This document shows positions 33,006-41,821 of a DNA stretch of 64,000 bases, piece after piece. Within the stretch, counting starts at the first letter, position 1; each line of letters begins with the position of its first letter. Source of the stretch: Pseudideonella sakaiensis (GTDB lineage: Bacteria > Pseudomonadota > Gammaproteobacteria > Burkholderiales > Burkholderiaceae_C); NCBI RefSeq assembly GCF_001293525.1, contig NZ_BBYR01000045.1, positions 1 through 64,000 on the forward strand, written 5' to 3'. A program made the position numbers and the translations under genes. The notes below the pieces were generated by a model. It made no database searches, was not told where the DNA came from, and saw only the letters and a program-made list of their open reading frames with translations.

Positions 33006-33843
33006 GGGCGCCCAGGGAAACGGGCGCGCCGGCGCCCGCGGCCGCTGGCCCTGGCCGCCGCTGCTGCGCGCCTCGCTCGGCGTGCACGCGGGTGCCGCGG
33101 CCCTCGCGCTGTGGCCGGGCGGCTGGCCCTGGGCGCTGGGCGCCGTCGCGGCCAACCATGCGCTGATCACCGCGACCGGGCTGTGGCCGCGCTCGCGCGG
33201 GCTGGGCCCGAACTGGACCCGCCTGCCCGACGCGCCGGCGACCGCGCAGGCCGTGGCGCTGACGATCGACGACGGCCCCGACCCGGCCGTCACGCCGGCG
33301 CTGCTGGACCTGCTGGCCGCGCACGGCGCACGGGCCACGTTCTTCTGCATCGGCGCGCGCGCCGCCGCCGAGCCGGCGCTGCTGCGCCGCATCCTCGCGG
33401 CGGGCCACGCGGTCGAGAACCACTCGATGCACCACCGCCACCATTTCTCGCTGCTCGGGCCGGCCGGGCTGCGGCGCGAACTGCAGCAGGCCCAGCACCT
33501 GCTGGAAGACCTCGGCGGCGTGCGCCCAATCGCCTTCCGGGCCCCGGCCGGGCTGCGCAATCCCTTCCTCGACCCGGTGCTGCACGAGCTCGGGCTGCAC
33601 CTGGTGAGCTGGACACGGCGCGGCTTCGACACCCGCGAAGGGCGGGCCGACACCGTCGCGCGGCGCCTGCAGCGCGGCCTCGCGGCGCGCGACATCCTGC
33701 TGCTGCACGACGGCCATGCGGCCCGGACAGACGCCGGCCGCCCCGTGCTGCTGGAGGTGCTGCCGCCGCTGCTGGCGCGCTGCGGTGCGCTCGGGCTGCG
33801 GACCGTGACGCTGCGCGAGGCCCTGCCGCCGCGCGGGGGCTGA
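32992..33843 (+). CDS. NodB-type polysaccharide deacetylase
   Basis: Protein of 283 residues. One or two hydrophobic N-terminal segments precede a carbohydrate esterase 4 domain. The metal/catalytic Asp93-Asp94 lie in LTIDDGPDP, the zinc His pair His144/His148 in ENHSMHHRHH, then FRAPAGLRNP and LLLHDGHAA. The ATG at 32992 (GGGAGG upstream) overlaps the acyltransferase by 14 bases. Members remove N-acetyl groups from amino-sugars. Its presence here suggests the product or its glycan head group is deacetylated. Confidence 0.85.
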   Translation: MARAEGAQGNGRAGARGRWPWPPLLRASLGVHAGAAALALWPGGWPWALGAVAANHALITATGLWPRSRGLGPNWTRLPDAPATAQAVALTIDDGPDPAVTPALLDLLAAHGARATFFCIGARAAAEPALLRRILAAGHAVENHSMHHRHHFSLLGPAGLRRELQQAQHLLEDLGGVRPIAFRAPAGLRNPFLDPVLHELGLHLVSWTRRGFDTREGRADTVARRLQRGLAARDILLLHDGHAARTDAGRPVLLEVLPPLLARCGALGLRTVTLREALPPRGG

Positions 33844-33913
33844 GCCGGTCGCCGCCCCGCAGCCTGCCGCTTCCTCCACGAGCTTTCCGCGCGCCGATCC
33901 CACCTCCCCGCCG

Positions 33914-34870
33914 ATGACCGCCCCCGACCCGCGTGCCGCTGCACACCCTTCGATCGCGTCGCCGCCGGCCCACCCGCCGGCGGACGGCGCCGTGCCCGCC
34001 GTGCCCGCCGTGCCCGCCGTGAGGGCCGGCGGCCCGGCGACGGCCGCCGCCGCCGCCGTCGATCCCGATGCCGCATGGGCCGCACTGCATGCCGCGGCCT
34101 GTGCGCCCTACCGGCCGGCCGGGCGCTTCGCGTGGCACTTCGCGCGCGGCAAGCTGGGCCGCGACCCGGTGTTCCGCGGCCTGCTGGCGCGCGGCGACCT
34201 GCCGGCGCGGGCGCGCATCGTCGACATCGGCTGCGGCCAGGGCCTGCTCGCCAGCCTGCTTGCCGCGGTCGATGCGGCCGCCGCGGCCGGCCGCTGGCCG
34301 GCCGCCTGGCCGCCGGCCCCGGTGGGGGCCCGCGTGCACGGCATCGAGCTGATGGCACGCGACGTGGCGCGGGCCCGGGCCGCACTCGGCGCGCTGCCGG
34401 AGCCGCCGCAGTTCGTCTGCGCGGACATGCGCGAGGCGCCGCTGCCGCGCTGCGACGCGGTCGTGATCCTCGACGTGCTGCACTACGTCGACCACGCCGC
34501 GCAGGCGGCGCTGCTGCGCCGCGTGCACGCCGCGCTGGTGCCGGGCGGGCGGCTGCTGCTGCGCGTCGGTGACCAGGACGCGCGGCGCGGCTTCGCGGTC
34601 AGCCAGTGGGTGGACCGGGTGGTGACCGCGGTGCGCGGCCACCGCGTGCCGCCCACCTGGGGCCGGCCGCTGCGCGACTGGACGGCGCTGCTCGAGGGCC
34701 TGGGCTTCCGCGTCGCCGCGGTGCCGATGAGCGCCGGCACGCCGTTCGCGAACGTGCTGCTGGTGGCCGATCGGCGGCCCGACGCGCCGGGCCCGGGCAT
34801 GCGCAGCGAGGACCACCCGGGCAGCGCCGGCCGCGCGAGCGCGGCCATCCCGGAGGACCCGCCCCGATGA
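33914..34870 (+). CDS. Class I SAM-dependent methyltransferase
   Basis: Protein of 318 residues. A disordered Ala/Pro N-terminus (about 1-55, including three PAV repeats) precedes a Rossmann methyltransferase. SAM motif I is VDIGCGQGLLAS (about 102-113), motif II is in HGIELMARD, and motif III is in AVVILDVLHYVDH. Aryl-polyene clusters often contain an O- or C-methyltransferase acting on the aryl head. Its stop overlaps the next ATG. Confidence 0.85.
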   Translation: MTAPDPRAAAHPSIASPPAHPPADGAVPAVPAVPAVRAGGPATAAAAAVDPDAAWAALHAAACAPYRPAGRFAWHFARGKLGRDPVFRGLLARGDLPARARIVDIGCGQGLLASLLAAVDAAAAAGRWPAAWPPAPVGARVHGIELMARDVARARAALGALPEPPQFVCADMREAPLPRCDAVVILDVLHYVDHAAQAALLRRVHAALVPGGRLLLRVGDQDARRGFAVSQWVDRVVTAVRGHRVPPTWGRPLRDWTALLEGLGFRVAAVPMSAGTPFANVLLVADRRPDAPGPGMRSEDHPGSAGRASAAIPEDPPR

Positions 34871-35433
34871 GCGCCGCCGCCGATCCGCCGGCGCGCGCGC
34901 CGCTGGATGCCGACGCGATCCGCCGCCGCATCCCGCACCGCGGCCCGATGGCGCTGCTGGAGCGCGCCGAGGCCTGGGATGCGACCACGCTGTGCGCCAG
35001 CCTCGCCGCGCCCACCGCCGCCGGCCACCCGCTGCGCACCCGGCACGGGGTGCTCGCGCCGGTGGCGATCGAGCTGGCCGCGCAGGCTGCCGCGCTGCAC
35101 CAGGCGCTGCAGGGCGAGGCCGCCGGCGGCCCGGCGGCGCCGCGCCCCGGCTTCATCGCCAGCGTGCGCGACGTGCGGCTGCACCGGCTGCGGCTGGACG
35201 GCGGCGAGGCCCGGCTGGAGATCCGCGTCGAGCGCGTGCTCGCGGCCGAGCGCCAGGCGCAGTACCGCTTCGTGCTGCGCGAGGCGCCGCAGGACGCTGC
35301 CCAGGCCGCGCCGTCCGCCGCGGCGGCCCCCGGGTCCGCGGCCACGCCCGGCGTTCCCCTGGTCGACGGCCGCCTGACCGTCGTGCTCGACACCCCGCTG
35401 GCCGTGCCGGCGCCCGAACGAGGCCCTGAATGA
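34867..35433 (+). CDS. ApeP-like 3-hydroxyacyl-ACP dehydratase
   Basis: Hotdog protein of 188 residues with the characteristic RIPHRGPMALLERAEAW near residue 18-34. In characterised aryl-polyene systems ApeP pairs with ApeI to form a heterodimeric dehydratase. The matching ApeI-like partner is the fused domain at about 31610-31953. An Ala/Pro-rich insert at about residues 140-160 is probably a loop. It overlaps both neighbours by four bases. Confidence 0.78.
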   Translation: MSAAADPPARAPLDADAIRRRIPHRGPMALLERAEAWDATTLCASLAAPTAAGHPLRTRHGVLAPVAIELAAQAAALHQALQGEAAGGPAAPRPGFIASVRDVRLHRLRLDGGEARLEIRVERVLAAERQAQYRFVLREAPQDAAQAAPSAAAAPGSAATPGVPLVDGRLTVVLDTPLAVPAPERGPE

Positions 35434-36260
35434 ACGACGCCGACCCGCCCCGCGCCGCCGCCCCGGCCGCGCCTGCGACGCCGCCGAGCGCGGCAGCCCC
35501 CGCCCCGCTGCGTCGCCGCGCCGCAGCGCCGGCCGACGGCCCGCGCCGCGCGCTGGTGACCGGTGCCAGCGGCGCGCTCGGCGCCGCGATCGCGACCCGG
35601 CTGGCGCGCGGCGGCGCGCACGTGTGGCTGCATGCGGCCAGCCGGCCGCAGGCCGTCGAGCAGCTGGCCGCGGCCCTGCGCGACGAGGGCCTGTCCGCCG
35701 AGGCCTGCGTCTTCGACCTGGCCGACGAGGCGGCCTGTGCCGCCGGCTGCGCGGCGCTGCTGGCAAAGGGGCCGGTGCAGATCCTGGTGAACAACGCCGG
35801 CGTGCACGACGACGCCGTCTTCGCCGGCATGCAGGCCGCGCAGTGGCACCGCGTGATCGAGGTCTCGCTGCACGGCTTCTACCGCGTCACCCAGCCGCTG
35901 CTGCTGCCGATGCTGCGCACGCGCTGGGGGCGCATCGTCAACATCTCGTCGGTGGCGGCGCTCACCGGCAACCGCGGCCAGGTCAACTACGCGGCTGCAA
36001 AGGCGGCGCTGCACGGCGCGACGAAGGCACTGTCGCTCGAGGTGGCCAGCCGCGGCGTGACGGTGAACGCGGTCGCGCCGGGCATCATCGCGTCGCCGAT
36101 GGCCGAGGCCGCCTTCGACGACGAGACCATCCGGCGCCTGGTGCCCGCGCAGCGCGCCGGCACGCCCGACGAGGTGGCCGCGCTGGTCGCCTTCCTGGCC
36201 GGCGACGAGGCGGGCTACGTGACGGGGCAGGTGCTGTCGATCAACGGCGGCCTGGCCTGA
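35430..36260 (+). CDS. 3-ketoacyl-ACP reductase (FabG/ApeQ-like)
   Basis: SDR reductase of 276 residues. A 42-residue Ala/Pro-rich N-terminal extension precedes the NADPH motif TGASGALGAAIA. NNAGVHDD, catalytic Ser in NISSVAALTGN, Tyr187/Lys191 in NYAAAKAALHG, and the end GQVLSINGGLA are as in FabG. It would reduce the keto group at each polyene extension. Last gene of the forward operon. Confidence 0.9.
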   Translation: MNDADPPRAAAPAAPATPPSAAAPAPLRRRAAAPADGPRRALVTGASGALGAAIATRLARGGAHVWLHAASRPQAVEQLAAALRDEGLSAEACVFDLADEAACAAGCAALLAKGPVQILVNNAGVHDDAVFAGMQAAQWHRVIEVSLHGFYRVTQPLLLPMLRTRWGRIVNISSVAALTGNRGQVNYAAAKAALHGATKALSLEVASRGVTVNAVAPGIIASPMAEAAFDDETIRRLVPAQRAGTPDEVAALVAFLAGDEAGYVTGQVLSINGGLA

Positions 36261-36295
36261 GCGTGTGAGGCAGCCGGCGCCCGGGCCGCCCGGTG

Positions 36296-37087
36296 TCAGG
36301 CCTGGAACGGCGGGTGCCGGCGCAGCCGCTTCCAGGCCAGCAGCGGCAGCCGCAGCACGAACTCCAGCATCAGCCGGGTGTGCATCCAGGTCAGCAGCAG
36401 GTTGTCGCGGCCGTAGCGGAAGTGCGAGACGCCGCCCTCCTCGGGGCGCAGGTAGCGCACCGGCGCGTCGAGGTTCAGCGGCTTGACGCCGCGCCAGGCC
36501 AGGCGCACCACGGCCTCGGTGTCGAAGTCGAAGCGGCGCATCCAGGGCTGGCCCTGCATCACGCGGCGCAGCGGCTCGACGGGGTAGACGCGGAAGCCGT
36601 ACAGCGAGTCCCCGATGCCGGCGCCGAGGGTCTCGAGCTGGGTCCAGCCGTTCGACACGCGGCGCCCGCGCACGCGCAGCAGCGGCGCACTCGCATCGAA
36701 GACCGGGCGGCCGAGCACCATCGCCTCGGGGCGGGCCTGCGAGCAGGCCATGAAGGCGGGGATCAGCGCGGCCGGGTGCTGGCCGTCGGCGTCCATCGTC
36801 AGCGCGTGCGTGTAGCCGGCGGCGGCGGCCGCGTCCAGGCCCTGCAGCACCGCCGCGCCCTTGCCACGGTTCTCCGGCAGCACCCAGACGCGCAGGCCGG
36901 GGTCACGGCGCGCCATCGCCAGCGCCGCCTCGCCGCTGCCGTCGATCACCACCCAGACGGGGTTCCACTGCGCGCGCGCCTCGCGCAGGGTCTGGCGCAG
37001 GCGGTCGGCGCCGGTGTCGTAGCTGGGGATCAGCACCAGGTGGGTGGGCGACGCGGGCGCGCCGGCGGGGAGGGCGGGCCCGCTCAT
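36296..37087 (-). CDS. Family 2 glycosyltransferase
   Basis: Protein of 263 residues with a GT-A fold. LVLIPSYDTG opens the domain, and the metal-binding DxD is in LTMDADGQHP. The C-terminal part is basic (AWKRLRRHPPF) without clear membrane helices. It resembles dolichyl-phosphate-mannose-synthase-type enzymes found in aryl-polyene clusters. It ends 35 bases from the convergent FabG gene and overlaps the MipA gene by four bases. Confidence 0.85.
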   Translation of the reverse strand: MSGPALPAGAPASPTHLVLIPSYDTGADRLRQTLREARAQWNPVWVVIDGSGEAALAMARRDPGLRVWVLPENRGKGAAVLQGLDAAAAAGYTHALTMDADGQHPAALIPAFMACSQARPEAMVLGRPVFDASAPLLRVRGRRVSNGWTQLETLGAGIGDSLYGFRVYPVEPLRRVMQGQPWMRRFDFDTEAVVRLAWRGVKPLNLDAPVRYLRPEEGGVSHFRYGRDNLLLTWMHTRLMLEFVLRLPLLAWKRLRRHPPFQA

Positions 37088-38145
37088 TCGCGCGACGGCA
37101 CGCGCCGCTCCGAGGTGGCCAGCACCCAGCTGACGGCCAGGCCGGCCGCCCAGCCGCTGCGCTGCGTGACCAGCGGGCTGTCGGCGAAGACCGCGCCGGA
37201 CAGGGTGTCGGCGCGCACGAAGGCGCCGAACCAGGTGTCCCCGACCCGGCGCGACACCGCGGCCAGGGCCTTCGCGCCGGCGTAGCCGCCACGCGCCGCG
37301 TAGGCCGGGCGGCCGGGCCGCACGTCGGCCGCACCCACGTCGTAGAAGTAGGCGTGCTGGCGGCGGTCGCCGTACAGCGGGCCGGCCTGCAGGCCGAGGC
37401 GCCAGCCGGACGGCAGCGCCGTGTCCAGGTTCAGCACCGGCGCGGCCACCCAGCCGATGTAGCGGCTGTCGCGCTGCAGCGTGAAGGCCGCGCGCACTGG
37501 CACGCGCAGGTCCAGCGTCCAGCCGGGCCGGCGCAGCAGGCGCCATTGCAGCTGGGGGCCGAACTCCAGGCTGGGCTTCAGGTCGGCCATGCCGCGGCGG
37601 GCCTCGTTGTCCTCGCTGCGCGTCGGGGCGCTGGCGCCCAGGCTCAGGTCCAGGTCCACGTCCGGGTGGTCGATCAGGCGCGCGCGCAGTCCGTCGCGGT
37701 CGGCGCGCAGCACCTCGCCGCGGTAGACCGCGTAGGGCGCCGGCAGCAGCCAGGCCTGGGACTGCGCCGAGCCGCGGTAGTGCGGCAGCCGCAGCCCGGC
37801 GACGCCGATGCCGAGCTCCCAGAGCGGCTGCGTCGCGGCCGGGGCCGGCACTGCGGCCGCGGCGGACGATCCCGCGGCGCCCGTGGCCGCGGCGCCCGTT
37901 CGACCCGCCGGAAGGACGTCGGCCGGCCCACGCGCCGGCGCAGGCGAGGGCAGGGGAGCGGGTGACGTCGACTGCGCGGCGGCCCCTGCCGCGACGCCGA
38001 GCGAGAGCAGGAGCGCCAGTGCCGCCGCCGCCGGCCCCACGCCGCGGACGGCCCGGGCGCCCTCCGCAGCCCGCGCAGACGCGGCCCGCGGGCCGCCGCC
38101 CTGCGGCGGTCTGGCGGGCCCCGGCCCGGAGGTGAGCGTCCTCAC
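37084..38145 (-). CDS. MipA/OmpV-family outer-membrane protein
   Basis: Outer-membrane barrel of 353 residues. A long basic N-terminus leads into a signal peptide (ALALLLSLGVAAGAAAQS) and an Ala/Pro spacer. Then comes the MipA start ELGIGVAGLRLPHYRGS and the AYFYDVGAADVRPGRPAYAA motif before the C-terminal strands (GWAAGLAVSWVLA). The family includes scaffold and porin-like proteins. Here it sits between the chorismatase and glycosyltransferase genes, with four-base overlaps to both, suggesting a link to product export or display. GTG start. Confidence 0.85.
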   Translation of the reverse strand: MRTLTSGPGPARPPQGGGPRAASARAAEGARAVRGVGPAAAALALLLSLGVAAGAAAQSTSPAPLPSPAPARGPADVLPAGRTGAAATGAAGSSAAAAVPAPAATQPLWELGIGVAGLRLPHYRGSAQSQAWLLPAPYAVYRGEVLRADRDGLRARLIDHPDVDLDLSLGASAPTRSEDNEARRGMADLKPSLEFGPQLQWRLLRRPGWTLDLRVPVRAAFTLQRDSRYIGWVAAPVLNLDTALPSGWRLGLQAGPLYGDRRQHAYFYDVGAADVRPGRPAYAARGGYAGAKALAAVSRRVGDTWFGAFVRADTLSGAVFADSPLVTQRSGWAAGLAVSWVLATSERRVPSRE

Positions 38146-39368
38146 CGCACGGCCTCCGCCAGCCGCTCACCGTCGGCGAACTGGTGGCCCTCGATCTCGA
38201 CCAGCAGCTCGGCGCGGCAGATGTCGGCCTGCAGCCAGGCCGCCTCGCGCAGCAGCGGGGCCGCGGGCCCGAGCAGCTCGGCCAGCGCCGCCTGCACGGC
38301 CGGGCGGTCGGCCGGCCGGCGCAGGTAGACGACGGCCTGCAGCTGCTCGACCGCCAGCGCCGCGGTGCAGCGTCGCGCGGCGGCGCCGACCACGGCGCGC
38401 AGGTTGGCGACCGCCTCGCGCGCCTGCGCCACCACGTCCCCGGGGTGCAGCGACTGGTGGCCGACGATGCTGGCGGTGCCCGAGACCCACAGCGCCAGCC
38501 GGCCCGGGCCGGCATGGCCGAGCGCGGCGCGCGAGAAGGTCGGCGCACGCGGACCGAACTCGCGCGGGTAGTGGTAGGCCGACACCTGGCGAGGATTCTC
38601 GACCGGCGCGGCCGGCACCCGCCCGGCGAGGAAGGCGACGCGCAGCGGCCCGGCCGGCACCCCCAGCGCACAGGCCGCCGGCGCACCCGCGAAGGCCGCG
38701 TGGCCCGCGGCCAGGAAGGCGCGCTGGCGGCCGGCATTGAACTGGCGGTAGCGCTCCATCCCCTGCTCGACCGCGTTGATCCGCGGCACGTAGTTCCACA
38801 GCCGCTGCAGGTGCGGGAAGCCGGTGGCCGCCAGCACCTCGAACAGCGCCGCATAGCCGTGGCGGGTCGCCGCCTCGAGCGCGGTCTCGCCCGGCGCGGC
38901 GGCCGCGTCGTCCTCGTCCAGCTCCAGGCGGCCGAACAGCCAGTGGCCGTCGTGGCACCAGGCCACCGGGCCATGGCGGCCGCTGTGGCAGGCCGGGCCC
39001 CCGAGCAGCCAGTCGGTGCGCGGGCCGGCATCGGCCGGGCCGACCGCAGCTGCGGCGCCGGGATCCGCCGCGCCGCCGGCACCGCCGGCGGGGCCGGCCG
39101 ACAGCACCGGCGCGGCGATGCCGGCCCAGGGCGCGCCGCCGGCGTGGCGGCCCCGCCAGTCCGGCGCGGCCCCGAGCTGCAGGCCACCCAGCAGCGCCGC
39201 ATGGCCGGCCAGCGGGTGGGCGGCGCCGTCGCGGCCAGGGTCGACCGCCGTGTCGCCGATGCCGGCCCAGGCGCCGGGCCGGCTGCGCAGCACCTGCAGC
39301 AGCCCGGCGGCAGGCGGTGCGGCCGGCTCCGGCGCAACGCGGGGCGCGCTGGTGGCGAGCTCAGGCAC
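38142..39368 (-). CDS. Chorismatase (XanB2/FkbO/Hyg5 family)
   Basis: Protein of 408 residues. The family's conserved LQRLWNYVPRIN and MERYRQFNAGRQRAF lie in the middle. A YjgF-like C-terminal half contains LALWVSGTASIVGHQSLHPG and VVAQAREAVANLRAV. Family members convert chorismate plus water to a benzoate or dihydrobenzoate and pyruvate. XanB2 of Xanthomonas supplies 3- and 4-hydroxybenzoate, the starter of xanthomonadin. This gives the cluster its own aryl-acid source. The GTG at 39368 is the most upstream fitting start; the first 25 residues are poorly conserved in type. Confidence 0.85.
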   Translation of the reverse strand: MPELATSAPRVAPEPAAPPAAGLLQVLRSRPGAWAGIGDTAVDPGRDGAAHPLAGHAALLGGLQLGAAPDWRGRHAGGAPWAGIAAPVLSAGPAGGAGGAADPGAAAAVGPADAGPRTDWLLGGPACHSGRHGPVAWCHDGHWLFGRLELDEDDAAAAPGETALEAATRHGYAALFEVLAATGFPHLQRLWNYVPRINAVEQGMERYRQFNAGRQRAFLAAGHAAFAGAPAACALGVPAGPLRVAFLAGRVPAAPVENPRQVSAYHYPREFGPRAPTFSRAALGHAGPGRLALWVSGTASIVGHQSLHPGDVVAQAREAVANLRAVVGAAARRCTAALAVEQLQAVVYLRRPADRPAVQAALAELLGPAAPLLREAAWLQADICRAELLVEIEGHQFADGERLAEAVR

Positions 39369-39637
39369 GTGCCGTCACCGCCGACAGGGCACCGGGCGCG
39401 TCCGCCCACCGCGGGCCGACCGCGCGGTGGCGGTCGGGGGCGTCGGTCGGGCGGCGGGAGGGGGCGGCGCGGGAGCGGGCGGTGGCACGGGACATCGGCA
39501 TCGCGCGATTATCGCGAGCCGCCGACGTGACACGGCGACGGACGAGGCCCCATGGGCGAGGGGGCGGGCGGGCACGGGGACGCCCGGGGACCGGTCGCCC
39601 CCGGCCCGGGGCGCCGAGGGCGCGCCGCGCCGGGCGC

Positions 39638-39643
39638 TACAAT
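39638..39643 (+). promoter_or_regulatory. Candidate -10 box (TACAAT) of the thrS operon
   Basis: GCGCTACAATCCGCG is a good -10 for this genome; the same hexamer precedes the ACP gene. Transcription from about 39650 would give a leader of about 185 bases. No clear -35. Confidence 0.5.
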
Positions 39644-39791
39644 CCGCGCTTCACGCCCGACACCCACCCCCGACCCACGAAAGCGACGGTGATGGCACCG
39701 CGAACTCCCTTCCAGCTGCGCGGCCGCACCCCGGCCGCGTCGGCGAGGCCTGTCCGCCGCCCGTAAAGGCCTGCCCGTCCCGTCCCCCAGC

Positions 39792-39820
39792 AAGCGCGGC
39801 ACCGTCCGCGCTTTTTTGTT
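39792..39820 (+). terminator. Intrinsic-terminator-like hairpin in the thrS leader (possible attenuator)
   Basis: AAGCGCGG (39792-39799) pairs perfectly with CCGCGCTT (39806-39813) over a six-base loop and is followed by TTTTGTT. The U-tract ends 14 bases before the thrS ATG, and the ribosome-binding GGAG is at 39824-39827. Any transcript started upstream must pass it, so it can act as an attenuator of the translation operon. Confidence 0.7.
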
Positions 39821-39833
39821 TTCCGGAGCCCCC

Positions 39834-41753
39834 ATGGTCACGATCCGATTGCCCGATGGTTCGCAGCGCGAGTTCCCCGGGCCCGTCACCGTCGCGGAGG
39901 TCGCGCAGTCGATCGGCAGCGGCCTGGCCAAGGCCGCGCTCGGCGGGCGGGTCGGCGAGGGCGAGGCGGCGCGGCTGGTGGACACGAGCCACCGCATCGA
40001 CGCCGACACCTCGCTGGCGATCGTCACCGACAAGGACCCGGCCGGCCTGGAGCTGATCCGCCACTCGACCGCCCACCTGCTGGCCTATGCGGTGAAGGAG
40101 CTGTTCCCCGACGCGCAGGTGACGATCGGGCCGGTGATCGAGAACGGCTTCTACTACGACTTCGCGTACAAGCGCCCGTTCACGCCGGAGGACCTGGCGG
40201 CGATCGAGGCCCGCATGGCGGAGCTGGCGAAGAAGGACGAGAAGGTCGAGCGCCGCGTGCTGCCGCGCGACGAGGCGGTGGCGCATTTCCGCGCGCTGGG
40301 CGAGCACTACAAGGCCGAGATCATCGCCGGCATCCCGGCCGGCGAGGACGTCTCGCTGTACCGCGAGGGCAGCTTCGAGGACCTGTGCCGCGGCCCCCAC
40401 GTGCCGTCGACCGGCCGCCTGAAGCACTTCAAGCTGATGAAGGTGGCCGGCGCCTACTGGCGCGGCGACCACCGCAACGAGATGCTGCAGCGCATCTACG
40501 GCACGGCCTGGGCCAGCAAGGACGAGCTGCAGAAGTACCTCACGATGCTGGAGGAGGCGGAGAAGCGCGACCACCGCCGCCTCGGCCGCGAGCTCGACCT
40601 GTTCCACGTCGACGAGCATGCGCCGGGCGTGGTGTTCTGGCACCCGAAGGGCTGGACCATCTGGCAGGAGGTCGAGCAGACCATGCGCCGGGTCTACCGC
40701 GACAACGGCTACCTCGAGGTCAAGGGCCCGCAGCTGCTGGACAGCACGCTGTGGCAGAAGACCGGCCACTGGGACAAGTACCGCGAGAACATGTTCACGA
40801 CGGAGTCGGAGAAGCGCGACTACGCGCTCAAGCCGATGAACTGCCCGGGCCACATCCTGATCTTCAAGCAGGGCATCAAGAGCTACCGCGACCTGCCGCT
40901 GCGCTACGGCGAGTTCGGCCAGTGCCACCGCAACGAGCCCAGCGGCGGGCTGCACGGCATCATGCGGGTGCGCGGCTTCACGCAGGACGACGGGCACATC
41001 TTCTGCACCGAGGACATGATCCTCGACGAGTGCGTGGCCTACACGCGGCTGCTGCAGCAGGTCTACGCGGACTTCGGCTTCACCGACATCGTCTACAAGG
41101 TGGCGACGCGCCCGGCGGCACGCATCGGCTCCGATGCGAGCTGGGACAAGGCCGAGCACGCGCTGATGGAGAGCCTGCGGCTGTCCGGCGTGGACTTCGA
41201 GATCGCGCCGGGCGACGGCGCCTTCTACGGCCCGAAGATCGAGTACACGCTGAAGGACGCGATCGGGCGGCCCTGGCAGTGCGGCACGATGCAGGTCGAT
41301 TTCTTCATGGCCGAGCGGCTCGGCGCCGAGTACGTGGCCGAGGACTCGAGCCGCCGCCACCCCGTGATGCTGCACCGCGCCATCGTCGGCAGCCTCGAGC
41401 GCTTCATCGGCATCCTGCTCGAGCAGCACGCCGGCGCACTGCCCGCGTGGCTCGCGCCGGAGCAGGCCAGCGTGCTCAACATCACCGAAGCGCAAGACGA
41501 TTACGCCCGGGAAGTGGCGAAAACGTTGCAAAAACAAGGAGTTAGAGTCCGCCTCGATTTGCGCAACGAGAAAATCAACTATAAAATCCGCGAGCATTCG
41601 ATGCAAAAGGTCCCGTACATCCTCGTCGTCGGCGACAAGGAGAAGGCGAACGGGGCCGTTTCCGTGCGTGCGCGCGGGAACGTCGACCTGGGGATGATGC
41701 CGCTGGCCGCGTTCGCCGAACGCCTGGCGGGGGACATCGCCCGCAAGGCCTGA
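39834..41753 (+). CDS. thrS: Threonyl-tRNA synthetase
   Basis: Class II synthetase of 639 residues that charges tRNA-Thr. The TGS domain is at about 1-60. The editing domain has [14 protein letters not shown] and [11 protein letters not shown]. The catalytic core has NCPGHI, motif 2 [20 protein letters not shown] and motif 3 [15 protein letters not shown]. The C-terminal anticodon domain ends [16 protein letters not shown]. The ATG at 39834 follows GGAG. Codons at about 41490-41610 are distinctly A/T-rich compared with the rest of the gene. Confidence 0.98.
   Translation: MVTIRLPDGSQREFPGPVTVAEVAQSIGSGLAKAALGGRVGEGEAARLVDTSHRIDADTSLAIVTDKDPAGLELIRHSTAHLLAYAVKELFPDAQVTIGPVIENGFYYDFAYKRPFTPEDLAAIEARMAELAKKDEKVERRVLPRDEAVAHFRALGEHYKAEIIAGIPAGEDVSLYREGSFEDLCRGPHVPSTGRLKHFKLMKVAGAYWRGDHRNEMLQRIYGTAWASKDELQKYLTMLEEAEKRDHRRLGRELDLFHVDEHAPGVVFWHPKGWTIWQEVEQTMRRVYRDNGYLEVKGPQLLDSTLWQKTGHWDKYRENMFTTESEKRDYALKPMNCPGHILIFKQGIKSYRDLPLRYGEFGQCHRNEPSGGLHGIMRVRGFTQDDGHIFCTEDMILDECVAYTRLLQQVYADFGFTDIVYKVATRPAARIGSDASWDKAEHALMESLRLSGVDFEIAPGDGAFYGPKIEYTLKDAIGRPWQCGTMQVDFFMAERLGAEYVAEDSSRRHPVMLHRAIVGSLERFIGILLEQHAGALPAWLAPEQASVLNITEAQDDYAREVAKTLQKQGVRVRLDLRNEKINYKIREHSMQKVPYILVVGDKEKANGAVSVRARGNVDLGMMPLAAFAERLAGDIARKA
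41559..41587 (+). promoter_or_regulatory. Putative internal promoter in the 3' end of thrS, driving infC
   Basis: TTGCGC (41559-41564), a 17-base spacer and TAAAAT (41582-41587) lie in an A/T-rich patch of otherwise GC-rich coding sequence, about 235 bases before infC. E. coli also has infC promoters inside thrS. The -10 is 5/6 to consensus; the -35 is only 3/6. Confidence 0.45.
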
Positions 41754-41821
41754 GTCTGCGCACCGCACACCACCCCGTCGTCGGGTCCCCTTCGCCTGGG
41801 GCCTCTTGAAAGGTTCGAACC

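Larger units (their letters stand above)
39369..39833 (+). other. Intergenic leader region of thrS
   Basis: 465 bases with no convincing long gene. It holds a -10-like TACAAT (39638-39643), a 24-codon ORF (39692-39766, starts [11 protein letters not shown], only two Thr codons) and a perfect terminator hairpin just before thrS. The first 250 bases are very GC-rich, and I see nothing else in them. Confidence 0.6.

Noticed and set aside
39644-39651. CCGCGCTT just after the TACAAT box as an antiterminator partner for AAGCGCGG of the thrS hairpin
   Set aside because: It is fully complementary, but it lies between the -10 and the expected start site, so most of it would not be transcribed from this promoter.
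39692-39766. 24-codon ORF as a Thr-rich leader peptide controlling thrS
   Set aside because: Only two non-adjacent Thr codons and a weak ribosome-binding site; classical ribosome-stalling attenuation is not supported.
41487-41610. A/T-rich segment of thrS as a recombined or transferred fragment
   Set aside because: The protein sequence stays normal ThrS without a break; local codon choice for an internal promoter is simpler.
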